A DNA stretch of 64,000 bases, taken from assembly GCF_003346815.1 (NCBI RefSeq), contig NZ_CP031217.1:310001-374000 (forward strand), given 5' to 3'. The position numbers and the translations under genes are program-made. The notes beneath the pieces were generated by a model. That model saw only the letters and a list, made by a program, of their open reading frames with translations, was not told the DNA's origin and did no database searches. Shown here one piece after another: positions 20,369-29,464 of the stretch (position 1 is the first letter of the stretch; each line of letters opens with the position of its first letter). The stretch is from Halarcobacter bivalviorum (GTDB taxonomy: Bacteria > Campylobacterota > Campylobacteria > Campylobacterales > Arcobacteraceae).

Positions 20369-20844
20369 TACTTACACTCCTTAATAATCTTTTCAAGTTT
20401 CTCAATTGACATGTTTTCATGGTACTGATTATTTAAAGCAATCATTGGTGCACCACCACAAGCCCCTTGACATTCAACTTCACTAAAATGGAATTTACCA
20501 TCAGCAGAAGTCTCTCCTGGTCCAATACCTAAAGTATCTTTAATAAACTTTTTAAGTTCAGGAGCACCCATAACCATACAAGATAGAGTTTTACATAACT
20601 CAATATGGTATGTTCCAATTGGTTTTAAGTTGAACATTGTATAAAATGTTGCAAATTCATAAACTTGAATTGGAGTTTTCCCTAATTTATCAGCTACAAA
20701 AACCATTGCATCTGGACTTACCCAACCTTCTTGCTCTTGAACAAGCCATAAAGCAGGTAACATCATTGCATCAATTTTTGGATATTTTTTAGCAATTCTT
20801 TGGAACTCTTTTTCATTCTCTTCTGTATATTTAAATTTACCCAT
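20368..20844 (-). CDS. nuoE: NADH-quinone oxidoreductase subunit E
   Basis: The 158-residue thioredoxin-like subunit carrying the [2Fe-2S] cluster N1a next to NuoF. Cysteine ligands are in ELCKTLSCMVMGAP and VECQGACGGAPMI. Presence of a canonical NuoE next to NuoF distinguishes this operon from those of Campylobacter and Helicobacter, where these two subunits are replaced by unrelated proteins. Overlaps nuoCD and nuoF by one base each. Confidence 0.94.
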   Translation of the reverse strand: MGKFKYTEENEKEFQRIAKKYPKIDAMMLPALWLVQEQEGWVSPDAMVFVADKLGKTPIQVYEFATFYTMFNLKPIGTYHIELCKTLSCMVMGAPELKKFIKDTLGIGPGETSADGKFHFSEVECQGACGGAPMIALNNQYHENMSIEKLEKIIKECK

Positions 20845-22478
20845 TATCTATCAAACTCCCCTGCAATAAAGTTCATACTTGCCATTGTAACAACAGCATC
20901 AGCTAACATATTACCTTCTACAATTCTTGCATAAGCACCTAAAGAGTAGAAGCATGGTGGTCTACATTTAACTTTATATGGAGTTCCTGAACCATCACTA
21001 ACAATATAGAAACCTAACTCTCCATTTGCCCCTTCTGTGTATCCGTAATATTCCCCTTTAGGAACTTTGATACCTTCAAAAGTTAATTTAAATTGGTTCA
21101 TTAAACCTTCAATATTTCCATATACATCTTTTTTAGCTGGTAAGAAAATTCCTTGATGATCAACATTAAGTGGTCCATCTGGAAGCTCTTTCATTGCTTG
21201 TCTAATGATTCTAATTGATTGTCTCATCTCTTCAAACTTAACCATGATTCTGTCATATACATCACCATGAGAACCAACAACTACATCAAAATCAAAGTTT
21301 TCATATCCATAATATGGAGCATCTTTTCTTAAGTCAAATGCAACTCCTGTTGCTCTTAAGTTTGGTCCTGTAATACCTGCACTAATTGCAAAATCTTGTT
21401 TAATAACACCAACATCTTGTGTTCTATCATGGAAGATTCTGTTGTGCTCAATTAAAGATAATGAATCTTCAATAGCTTTTTCAACATCTTTGATAACTGC
21501 ATCTAAATCTTCAGCAAATCCATCATAAAGGTCGAATTCTAATCCACCAATTCTAGTATAAGAGTTAGTAAGTCTTGCACCAGTTAGTTTTGATAATAAA
21601 TCATAAGCTTTATCTCTTGGTGCGAAGATGTACCAGAAGTTTGTAAGACCACCAAGGTCAACCATATTTGCAGCATTACAAACAATATGGTCAGTGATTC
21701 TTGAAAGCTCACCAATGATAACTCTAATCATTTTTGCACGAGGAGTAATATCAATTCCTAACATATCTTCAACAGCTTTTGAATATCCAATATTATTTAA
21801 AATAGCACTACAATAGTTAAGTCTATCAGTATAAGGAATAATTTGTGAGTATGTATGAGTTTCACAAGACTTTTCAAAACCTCTATGTAAGTAACCAACT
21901 TCAGTTACACAAGCAGTGATTGTTTCACCTTCCATTGCAACGAAGTTTCTAATTGTACCATGAGAAGCAGGGTGAGAAGGACCAACGTTTAACATCATTA
22001 AGTCTTCCATATCAGCTTCAGTATAACCTTTTCTTTTTAATAGAGGAATCATCTCATCCATTAAATCTTCAGTTTCAGTACAAATTTGACCTTTTGTTAC
22101 TGGATAATCTTTTCTTAATGGATGTCCAACAAATTGGTGGTGATTTAATACTCTTTTTAAGTTAGGGTGACCTTTAAATCTAATTCCATATTGGTCAAAA
22201 GTCTCTCTTTCTCCCCAATCTGCTGCAAAATAAAGGTCAGTAATAGAGTCTACTTCTAAAGTGTTATCATCTACATAAGCTTTAATTGAAATTTGTTTTT
22301 TAAAGTTACTTGTTCTTAAAATATAAATAACTGCAAATCTTGATGGAGTAACATCTGGATATTCCATATAATCTACAGCAGTAATATCAAGTAAAAGTGT
22401 AAAGTCTTCTTCGTTTTTTAATCTTGAAATTGTTGATTTTATATCTTTTGCATCAATAAGCATATCTGTTTTAAGCAT
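20844..22478 (-). CDS. nuoCD: NADH-quinone oxidoreductase subunit C/D fusion
   Basis: A 544-residue fusion of the 30-kDa (NuoC) and 49-kDa (NuoD) subunits of complex I. Residues 1 to about 135 are NuoC-like, with the signature ERETFDQYGIRFKGHPNLKR. From about 160 the NuoD part begins (MLNVGPSHPASHGTIRNF) and ends ADAVVTMASMNFIAGEFDR. NuoD contributes to the quinone site. The same fusion occurs in E. coli; here the NuoC part is short. Overlaps nuoB by eight bases. Confidence 0.94.
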   Translation of the reverse strand: MLKTDMLIDAKDIKSTISRLKNEEDFTLLLDITAVDYMEYPDVTPSRFAVIYILRTSNFKKQISIKAYVDDNTLEVDSITDLYFAADWGERETFDQYGIRFKGHPNLKRVLNHHQFVGHPLRKDYPVTKGQICTETEDLMDEMIPLLKRKGYTEADMEDLMMLNVGPSHPASHGTIRNFVAMEGETITACVTEVGYLHRGFEKSCETHTYSQIIPYTDRLNYCSAILNNIGYSKAVEDMLGIDITPRAKMIRVIIGELSRITDHIVCNAANMVDLGGLTNFWYIFAPRDKAYDLLSKLTGARLTNSYTRIGGLEFDLYDGFAEDLDAVIKDVEKAIEDSLSLIEHNRIFHDRTQDVGVIKQDFAISAGITGPNLRATGVAFDLRKDAPYYGYENFDFDVVVGSHGDVYDRIMVKFEEMRQSIRIIRQAMKELPDGPLNVDHQGIFLPAKKDVYGNIEGLMNQFKLTFEGIKVPKGEYYGYTEGANGELGFYIVSDGSGTPYKVKCRPPCFYSLGAYARIVEGNMLADAVVTMASMNFIAGEFDR

Positions 22479-22986
22479 CTAAAATCCCTTTGAAGTTTCT
22501 TTCTCTATCTTTGATAATAGACTCATTATAAGATTTTTTCTGAATATTCATAATTGCATCTAAAACAGCTTCTGGTCTTGGAGGACATCCAGAAATATAT
22601 TCATCTACTGGAATAACTTCATCAATTCCTTGTAGTGTTGTATAGTTATCATAAAATCCACCAGAGCAAGCACATGCTCCCATAGAGATAACCCATTTAG
22701 GCTCACACATTTGGTCCCAAATTTTCTTTAAAACAGGAGCTTGTTTATAAGTAATAGTTCCTGCAACAATAAGTAAGTCTGCCTGTCTTGGCGAGAATCT
22801 TACAACCTCTGCTCCGAATCTTGATATATCATATTTCGCAGCTGCAACTGACATGAACTCAATACCACAACATGCAGTACCAAATGCCATTGGCCACATT
22901 GAGTATGATCTAGCCCAGTTAATTGCTTCGTCAAGTTTAGTAGTGATTATTGAATCACCTAAGTTAGCTTCAGCTCCTAATCCCAT
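22471..22986 (-). CDS. nuoB: NADH-quinone oxidoreductase subunit B
   Basis: The 171-residue subunit holding cluster N2, the last cluster before quinone. Ligands are the tandem cysteines in FGTACCGIEF plus those in SMGACACSGG and ISGCPPRPE. Overlaps nuoA by ten bases and nuoCD by eight. Confidence 0.96.
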   Translation of the reverse strand: MGLGAEANLGDSIITTKLDEAINWARSYSMWPMAFGTACCGIEFMSVAAAKYDISRFGAEVVRFSPRQADLLIVAGTITYKQAPVLKKIWDQMCEPKWVISMGACACSGGFYDNYTTLQGIDEVIPVDEYISGCPPRPEAVLDAIMNIQKKSYNESIIKDRERNFKGILDA

Positions 22987-23339
22987 GATAACGCCTTTTT
23001 CTTATACATATAAATAAGACCAGCAAAAAGTAGTCCAATAAAAATAAACATTTTTACTAAACCTGCATAGCCAAGGTCAACTATATTAACAGCCCATGGA
23101 AACATAAAGATTATTTCTACGTCAAATAATAAGAATCCAATCGCTACTAAGTAAAACTTAATAGAAAACCTAATGTTCGTAGTTCCAACAGGGTTGGAAA
23201 CACCACTCTCGTAAACTGTGTTTTTTAATTTATCTTGTGTATTGTTTGGCCCTAAGTACTTTGTTAGTAGAAATACTCCTACTAAGATAAAAGCAATAGA
23301 GACAAATATCACAGATGAAAGAACTAAATGTGTCGACAT
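22977..23339 (-). CDS. nuoA: NADH-quinone oxidoreductase subunit A
   Basis: The 120-residue, three-helix membrane subunit at the quinone chamber of complex I. The conserved loop YESGVSNPVGTTNIRFSIKFYL and the helix FLLFDVEIIFMFPWA identify it. First gene of the nuo operon. Confidence 0.95.
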   Translation of the reverse strand: MSTHLVLSSVIFVSIAFILVGVFLLTKYLGPNNTQDKLKNTVYESGVSNPVGTTNIRFSIKFYLVAIGFLLFDVEIIFMFPWAVNIVDLGYAGLVKMFIFIGLLFAGLIYMYKKKALSWD

Positions 23340-23469
23340 AATCTATCCCATTTATTAGAATGTTTAAGAAATTGTACTATAAATTGTGTTACTATTTGGT
23401 CATATGTTAAAAATTCTTGTAAGTTTAAAATTTAGTGAGAAGATTTGTAATACTATAGGGTAAACAAGG
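23340..23469 (-). promoter_or_regulatory. nuo operon promoter region
   Basis: Gene-free 130 bases upstream of nuoA. A -10-like TACAAT (AGTACAAT on the minus strand, 23371-23376) lies about 35 bases before the start. There is no clear -35, usual for this phylum. No strong hairpin follows the upstream aminotransferase stop, so some read-through into nuo is possible. Confidence 0.4.
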
Positions 23470-24618
23470 CTAAAAATATGTAACTATTTTACTCAGACCT
23501 TTCTCTAATTCACTTGTTGGAAGTGCACAGTTTAGCCTAAAATACGAGTCTCCCTCTACTCCAAAGCTTCTCCCATCATTAAGTGCAATTTGTGACTTTT
23601 CGAATAACATATTTTTTATTTCTTTATGTTTTAGGCCTGTGTTTTTAAAGTTAAGCCATAACAAATATGTTGCTTCTGGCTCGAAAAATTGTACTTTTGA
23701 GTTACATTTTGATAGATAATTTTTTGTAAATTCTATATTCTTTTTTAGATATATTTTTAATTCCTCTAACCACTCTTCTCCAAATTCATATGCAGCTTCT
23801 AAAGCAGTAAATCCAAATACATTTATAGAATTTAATTCTCTTTTTGCAAGTTCTTTATCAAGTTTTTCTTTAATTTCTTTATTTTCACAAATAGTATAAG
23901 CACAATTTAGACCTGCAATATTAAAAGTTTTTCCAGCAGAATTTAATGTTAGAGTAATATTTGAAATCTCTTTTGATAAAGATGCCATAGGAGTAAACTT
24001 ATCAAAAACTAAATCAGCATGAATTTCATCACTTATAATAATAAGATTGTTTTCAAGACAAATCTTTGCTAACTCTTCAAGCTCCTCTTTTTTCCAAAGT
24101 CTTCCAACTGGATTATGTGGAGAACATAAAACTAAGATTTTAGACTTAGAAGTTATTTTATTTTTTAAATCTTCTAAATCCATAGTATAGTAACCATTAT
24201 TTTCTTTTAGTGAATTTCTAACTATTTTTCTATTATTGTTTTTAATAGAGTTAAATAGGGGGAAATAAACAGGAGTTTGAACAATAATTTCATCATCTTC
24301 TTCACTTAAAGCTTCAATTGCTGCACTATATGCGGGTACTACTCCATTACAAAATGAAATCCAAGACGTATCTATCTGCCAAGAGTGTCTTTTGTGCATC
24401 CACTCTTTTACTAGATTATATGTTTTCGTAGAAGGTTTTGCATACCCATAAACTCCATGTTGGGCTCTTTTTATAATTGCCTCATTTATTACATCAGGAG
24501 TTTTAAAATCCATATCAGCTACCCAAAGTGGTTGTAAATCAGAATATCCAAAGTATGTTTCTAGTGCATCATACTTTGCACAAGATGTTCCTTTTCTATT
24601 TACAATTTCATCAAACAT
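23470..24618 (-). CDS. PatB/MalY-family pyridoxal-phosphate aminotransferase (probable C-S lyase)
   Basis: A 382-residue fold-type I PLP enzyme of the MalY/PatB subgroup, whose members cleave cystathionine or cysteine conjugates and can also act as aminotransferases. Signatures: PLWVADMDFKTP at the N-terminus, GVYGY, CSPHNPVGRLW, ISDEIHADLVF and the Schiff-base lysine motif LNSAGKTFNIAGL. Length is typical. It is transcribed divergently from the UbiD-type gene, with an 84-base gap. The exact substrate cannot be told from sequence. Confidence 0.87.
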   Translation of the reverse strand: MFDEIVNRKGTSCAKYDALETYFGYSDLQPLWVADMDFKTPDVINEAIIKRAQHGVYGYAKPSTKTYNLVKEWMHKRHSWQIDTSWISFCNGVVPAYSAAIEALSEEDDEIIVQTPVYFPLFNSIKNNNRKIVRNSLKENNGYYTMDLEDLKNKITSKSKILVLCSPHNPVGRLWKKEELEELAKICLENNLIIISDEIHADLVFDKFTPMASLSKEISNITLTLNSAGKTFNIAGLNCAYTICENKEIKEKLDKELAKRELNSINVFGFTALEAAYEFGEEWLEELKIYLKKNIEFTKNYLSKCNSKVQFFEPEATYLLWLNFKNTGLKHKEIKNMLFEKSQIALNDGRSFGVEGDSYFRLNCALPTSELEKGLSKIVTYF

Positions 24619-24702
24619 ATATATTACCTCTACTATAAACTATTCTTTAATGATAAAATGATATAAAACTTATACTAATAATTGGTTTACTACGAGGAAG
24701 AA

Positions 24703-26520
24703 ATGAAAGAAGCTATTGAACTATTAAAGAAAAATGACTTACTAAAAGTTATAGATGATGAATTAGATATTTACTTAGAGATACCACATATAGCATATGT
24801 CGAAGTTAAAAAAGAGGATTCTAAAGCACTATTATTTACAAATGTAGTGGATAGAAAAAACAATAAAAAATTTGATATTCCAGTATTAATGAATGTATTT
24901 TGTAATGAAAAAGCTGTAAAACTTTTCATAGGTGATGGAGATAAAATAGGAAAAGAGATAGAATCTTTACTAAAAATGAAACCACCAACAACATTAAGTG
25001 AGAAACTTTCAACTTTTGGAAAATTATTTGCTCTTAAAAATACAATTCCAAAGAAAAATAGAGGAAAAGGGGAGTGTCAAGAAGTAATAAAATTAGGAAG
25101 TGAAGCTAAACTTTCTGATTTACCAATTCTAACAACTTGGGAACAAGATGGAGGACCATTTATTACAATGGGACAAGTTTATACAACTTCATTAAATGGT
25201 GAAATGAAAAACTTAGGTATGTATAGACTGCAAGTGTATGAAGATAATACTTTAGGAATGCACTGGCAAATTCATAAAGACTCTAATCACTTTTTCCATG
25301 AATATAAAAAAGCTGGAAAGAAGATGCCTGTTTCAATTGGAATAGGTGGTGACCCTATGTATATTTGGTGTGGACAAGCTCCTCTTCCTATTGGTATTTT
25401 TGAACTAATGCTTTATGGATTTGTAAAAAATAAAAATGCACAACTTGTGAAATCAATTACAAATGATATATATGTTCCAAGAGATAATGATTTTGTAATT
25501 GAAGGTTTTGTTGATACAAGTAAACTAAGAATAGAAGGACCATTTGGAGACCATACAGGATATTATACATTAGAAGAAGAGTATCCCTTTATGGAAGTAA
25601 CAGCTATTACTCATAAAAAACAGCCAACATATTTAGCAACAGTAGTTGGAAAACCACCATTAGAAGATAAATATATGGGACATGCAACAGAGAGAATATT
25701 TTTACCACTTCTAAAAACAACCGCTCCTGATCTAATTGATTATTGTATGCCTGAAAATGGAGTATTCCATAATCTAATTATTGCAAAAATTAAAACTTTA
25801 TATCCTGGTCATGCTTCTCAAATGATGCATGCCTTTTGGGGAGTAGGGCAAATGTCATTTGTAAAACATGCTATTTTTGTAAATGAAGATGCACCTGAAT
25901 TAACAGATTATGAATCAGTTACTGAATATATTTTAAATAGAATTGATATTGATGAACTTCTTATTTCAAGAGGAGTTGTCGATGCACTTGACCATACAAG
26001 CCCAAAATTTGCTGTAGGTGGAAAATTAGGACTTGATTGTACAGGAGAAGAAGTATCTAAGTTAGGAATTACTCTACTAAGTGATGAAGAATTATTAGCA
26101 AAAATACAAGAAATTACTGATGAGGTTAAAGATTTAAAACAATATTATACAAATACAAAAAATCCAGTAACAGTTATTACAGTTGACAAAAAAAGAAATC
26201 AAAAAGCACTTTTTGATGATTTAAAACCTCTTTATGAGAATATCAAAATTTTGATAATTGTAGATGCTTCAAATCAAAATGATGTAAATAATCCATATAT
26301 GCTTTTATGGAGAGTTGTAAATAATATTGATTCAAATAGAGATTTATATATAGAAAATAATACTATTTGTTTAGATGGAACAAATAAAAATAATCTTGAT
26401 AATTTTAAAAGAAGATGGCCTGATGATGTAGATTGTACAAAAGAGGTTATTGAAAGTTTAAGAGATAGAGGAATTTTAGATATATCTGATGAGTTTATAA
26501 AGAAATTCCAATTATGTTAA
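24703..26520 (+). CDS. UbiD-family decarboxylase, probably menaquinone biosynthesis
   Basis: A 605-residue prenylated-FMN-dependent decarboxylase of the UbiD family. Features include LGMHWQIHKDSNHFFHEY, VSIGIGGDPMY, IEGPFGDHTGYY and VGKPPLEDKYMGHATERIF. In Campylobacterota, which make menaquinone by the futalosine route, such a protein is assigned to decarboxylation of the naphthoate intermediate; mqnA at 42595-43248 supports that route here. I start at the ATG at 24703 with GAGGAAG five bases upstream rather than the in-frame TTG at 24682. Confidence 0.87.
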   Translation: MKEAIELLKKNDLLKVIDDELDIYLEIPHIAYVEVKKEDSKALLFTNVVDRKNNKKFDIPVLMNVFCNEKAVKLFIGDGDKIGKEIESLLKMKPPTTLSEKLSTFGKLFALKNTIPKKNRGKGECQEVIKLGSEAKLSDLPILTTWEQDGGPFITMGQVYTTSLNGEMKNLGMYRLQVYEDNTLGMHWQIHKDSNHFFHEYKKAGKKMPVSIGIGGDPMYIWCGQAPLPIGIFELMLYGFVKNKNAQLVKSITNDIYVPRDNDFVIEGFVDTSKLRIEGPFGDHTGYYTLEEEYPFMEVTAITHKKQPTYLATVVGKPPLEDKYMGHATERIFLPLLKTTAPDLIDYCMPENGVFHNLIIAKIKTLYPGHASQMMHAFWGVGQMSFVKHAIFVNEDAPELTDYESVTEYILNRIDIDELLISRGVVDALDHTSPKFAVGGKLGLDCTGEEVSKLGITLLSDEELLAKIQEITDEVKDLKQYYTNTKNPVTVITVDKKRNQKALFDDLKPLYENIKILIIVDASNQNDVNNPYMLLWRVVNNIDSNRDLYIENNTICLDGTNKNNLDNFKRRWPDDVDCTKEVIESLRDRGILDISDEFIKKFQLC

Positions 26521-26527
26521 AGTAGTT

Positions 26528-28801
26528 TTATACTACTTTAACTTCATTTTTACCATTTCTTTTTACGAAGTACATGGCATTATCTGCTCTTGTTAATAAA
26601 GAATCTACACAATCTGTCTCTTCAAATTGAGATACTCCAAAACTACAAGTTACTGTTCTATTTATTTGAAAATCAAAAGTTGCAATTTTCTCTTTTAATA
26701 AATAAGCAATATTTTTTGCTTGTGTTTTATTTGTTTCAGGTAGGATAATAATAAATTCTTCTCCTCCCCATCTTCCAAAGAAGTCAGTTTTTCTAACACT
26801 TTGTTTAACAATAGAAGAGATTTTTTCAAGAACTTCATCTCCTATCGAGTGACCTAATTCATCATTTATTTTTTTAAAATTGTCAACATCAAAAAAGATT
26901 AAAGATAGACCTCTTTTATATCTTTGTTCTCTTTGTACTTCAGTATTTAAAATAAATTCAAGTTTTCTTCTATTGTAAATATTTGTTAAACTATCTAAAT
27001 TAGCAATTTTAAAAAGCTCTTTCTCTGCTAGTTTTCTTTTTTTTATCTCTCTATTTAATTTTCTATTGTTAAATACAATTATAAAAATAATAGTAATTAG
27101 AAAAAAGATAACTTTATAAACCCAAGAGTAGTCTTTTTCTGGTTCATAGATTATAGAGTTATATTTATCCCTAATTGTTTTTCTCTCTTCATCTGTAATT
27201 GTAGAAATAGCTTTATTTAAAATATTTAATAAGACTTCATTTTCTTTATTTACATGAAGTTTTATCTCATATTCTTCTTTAAAAATCCCAGATATTTTAG
27301 TATTTGAGATAGATTTTTTTGTAATATTATACGATAGAGCAGGAAGTTTACCTAATATTCCATATACTTTTTTATCTTGAAGTAAATCAAAAGCTTCATT
27401 TATATTTTTTACTTCTACAAACTCAATTCTTGAATACTTCTTTTTTAAATCCTTATAATAAGAAGCATATTTAGTAATAGCAATTTTTTTACCTTTAAGT
27501 TCATCTATTGATAAACTATAAGGTTTATCCACTAAAGTTGTTAAAGCAAGTTTTATATCATCTATTTTTATAGTTAAGTTAGAATCTAAATTTTCATAAT
27601 CACTGTTTCCAAAAGCATATTTTACATTGTTTAAATTTTTATCTATACTACTATTTGCTTTTTTATTATTATTTATTACTTCAATATTTCCATGTAGATT
27701 AAGCTTTTTAATTAAAAGATTCCAATAGTCTATTTCAATTCCAGAAAGTTTATTGTTATTTTCAAAGGTAAAAGGTGGAAATGTTGAATTAGAAATTAGC
27801 CTTACTTGATTATTGCTAATATAGTTTTTTTCTTCTAATGATAAATTAATCTTTTTAGAATCATAAATAATATCTTCAAGTTTAAAATTTATAACACTAT
27901 TACTTAAACCTAATAAGAGATATAATCTTTTGATCTCTTCAACTTTTTCTGTACTAATATTTCCTAATTTATTTTGTTCTACTTGAGCAAGCTCTTTTAA
28001 GATATTTCCTTCATAAATCAAAGAGTCTAAACTTTTATTTTGAGTATTATATTTATCAAAAATGATTTTTGCTGTCTCTTCAATATTTTCAAAAGCATAT
28101 TTCCAGCCTTTGATTATAGCTTTATGCATTTTTCTTACACGAACAGGATTTTCTTCAAGCTCTTTTTTTGAAGTAAAAAGTAAACCTCCATAAAATTCAA
28201 AACCATAGTCACTTGGATTCTGAATAGTAAAATCAATATTTTTTGATTTTAAAATATAGGGCTCATTTGAAAGATAACAACCCATTGCATCTGTTTTTCC
28301 TGAAATTAAATCTTCAAGTTTAAAAGAGTGTGTTTGAAAATTAATATCATTTAAATTTAAACCTTGAGAGATAAGCATTGAGTTTATTGCTGCTGCTGAT
28401 CTTGCATCAGGAGTTAGCATGATTTTCTTATTTTTTAAATCTTTTATAGTCTTAACATCTGAATTATCTAAAGAGATTAAAACCATGGGAGAATTTTGAT
28501 AAATAGCAGCTAAAAGAATAATCTCTTTACCTTCTAATCTATCAATTATTAAAGAGGATTTTCCTACGGCATATTCTGACTTTGAAGTTAAGACATCATT
28601 TACTAAATCAACATCAAAGTTAAACTCTTTAATAGATACCTCTAATTCCTCTTCTTCAAAGTATCCTTTTTCTTTGGCAATATAGTATCCTGCAAACTGA
28701 AATTGATGTAACCAATCAAGTTGTAAAGAGACTTTTTCTTTGGCAGATAAAGAAGAAATAACAGTGAAAAGTAATAAGAAAATGACTTTATATTTATACA
28801 T
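26528..28801 (-). CDS. Periplasmic double-sensor diguanylate cyclase (NMT1/THI5-like + SBP_bac_3-like + GGDEF)
   Basis: A 757-residue membrane protein likely making cyclic di-GMP in response to a periplasmic ligand. An N-terminal signal peptide ends near SLSA; residues about 25-310 resemble NMT1/THI5 substrate-binding domains (SLQLDWLHQFQFAGYYIA). Residues about 330-550 form a second, family-3 solute-binding domain (STFPPFTFENNNKLSGIE). A transmembrane helix at 560-577 leads to the GGDEF domain. The active site is GGEEF at 679-683, with an inhibitory-site RxxD (670-673) exactly five residues before it. No EAL domain. The two tandem sensors are the unusual feature. Confidence 0.88.
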   Translation of the reverse strand: MYKYKVIFLLLFTVISSLSAKEKVSLQLDWLHQFQFAGYYIAKEKGYFEEEELEVSIKEFNFDVDLVNDVLTSKSEYAVGKSSLIIDRLEGKEIILLAAIYQNSPMVLISLDNSDVKTIKDLKNKKIMLTPDARSAAAINSMLISQGLNLNDINFQTHSFKLEDLISGKTDAMGCYLSNEPYILKSKNIDFTIQNPSDYGFEFYGGLLFTSKKELEENPVRVRKMHKAIIKGWKYAFENIEETAKIIFDKYNTQNKSLDSLIYEGNILKELAQVEQNKLGNISTEKVEEIKRLYLLLGLSNSVINFKLEDIIYDSKKINLSLEEKNYISNNQVRLISNSTFPPFTFENNNKLSGIEIDYWNLLIKKLNLHGNIEVINNNKKANSSIDKNLNNVKYAFGNSDYENLDSNLTIKIDDIKLALTTLVDKPYSLSIDELKGKKIAITKYASYYKDLKKKYSRIEFVEVKNINEAFDLLQDKKVYGILGKLPALSYNITKKSISNTKISGIFKEEYEIKLHVNKENEVLLNILNKAISTITDEERKTIRDKYNSIIYEPEKDYSWVYKVIFFLITIIFIIVFNNRKLNREIKKRKLAEKELFKIANLDSLTNIYNRRKLEFILNTEVQREQRYKRGLSLIFFDVDNFKKINDELGHSIGDEVLEKISSIVKQSVRKTDFFGRWGGEEFIIILPETNKTQAKNIAYLLKEKIATFDFQINRTVTCSFGVSQFEETDCVDSLLTRADNAMYFVKRNGKNEVKVV

Positions 28802-28894
28802 TTGGGAAGTATATCAAAATAATCTAAAATATAATCCATATGTATTTAATATATATGTTGCTATAATGCCTATTCTAAAAATAGGAGCAAATTA
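28802..28894 (+). promoter_or_regulatory. Divergent promoter region; promoter and leader of the pabA/trpG cluster
   Basis: A TATAAT at 28862-28867 preceded by TTGC lies 28 bases before the ATG at 28895. The short leader contains CCTATT (28870-28875) that can pair with AATAGG (28880-28885), which overlaps the ribosome-binding site AGGAGC. The hairpin could hold back translation; it is small, so this is tentative. Confidence 0.4.
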
Positions 28895-29464
28895 ATGATT
28901 TTAATGATTGATAATTACGATTCATTTACATATAATATTGTTCAGTACTGCTTAGAATTAGGTGCTGATTTAAAAGTAATTAGAAATGACGAATTAACTA
29001 TAGAAGAGATAGAAAAACTAAATCCCGAAAAAATTATAATCTCTCCAGGGCCTGCAACTCCTGATGATGCAGGTATATGCTTAGAAGCAATTAAATATTT
29101 TAGTGATAAAAAACCAATTTTAGGAATTTGCTTAGGGCATCAAAGTATTGCACAAGTATTTGGAGCAAAAGTTATAAAAGCAAAAAATATGATGCATGGA
29201 AAAACTTCAAATATAAAACAAATAAAAGAGACTAAAATTTTTAAAGATTTACCTGAAGAATTTATTCAAACAAGATACCATTCATTAACTGTTGAAAAAG
29301 ATGATTTACCTAATATTATTGTACCAACTTCTTATAGTACAGATGATGAAGAGATTATGTCTTTAGAAATTAAAGGTAAAGAGATTTATGGAGTACAATT
29401 TCACCCTGAATCAATCATGAGTGAACATGGACATAAGATTATAGATAACTTCTTGAAAATATGA
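28895..29464 (+). CDS. Glutamine amidotransferase subunit of anthranilate/aminodeoxychorismate synthase
   Basis: A 189-residue class I glutamine amidotransferase of the TrpG/PabA family that supplies ammonia to the chorismate-using partner. It opens MILMIDNYDSFTYNIVQY; the catalytic cysteine is in GICLGHQ and the His-Glu pair in FHPESIMSEHG. No trpE or pabB is adjacent. A stand-alone copy away from trp genes suggests PabA (folate) or a dual-role protein, but sequence alone does not separate the two. The following gene overlaps its stop (ATGA). Confidence 0.88.
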   Translation: MILMIDNYDSFTYNIVQYCLELGADLKVIRNDELTIEEIEKLNPEKIIISPGPATPDDAGICLEAIKYFSDKKPILGICLGHQSIAQVFGAKVIKAKNMMHGKTSNIKQIKETKIFKDLPEEFIQTRYHSLTVEKDDLPNIIVPTSYSTDDEEIMSLEIKGKEIYGVQFHPESIMSEHGHKIIDNFLKI

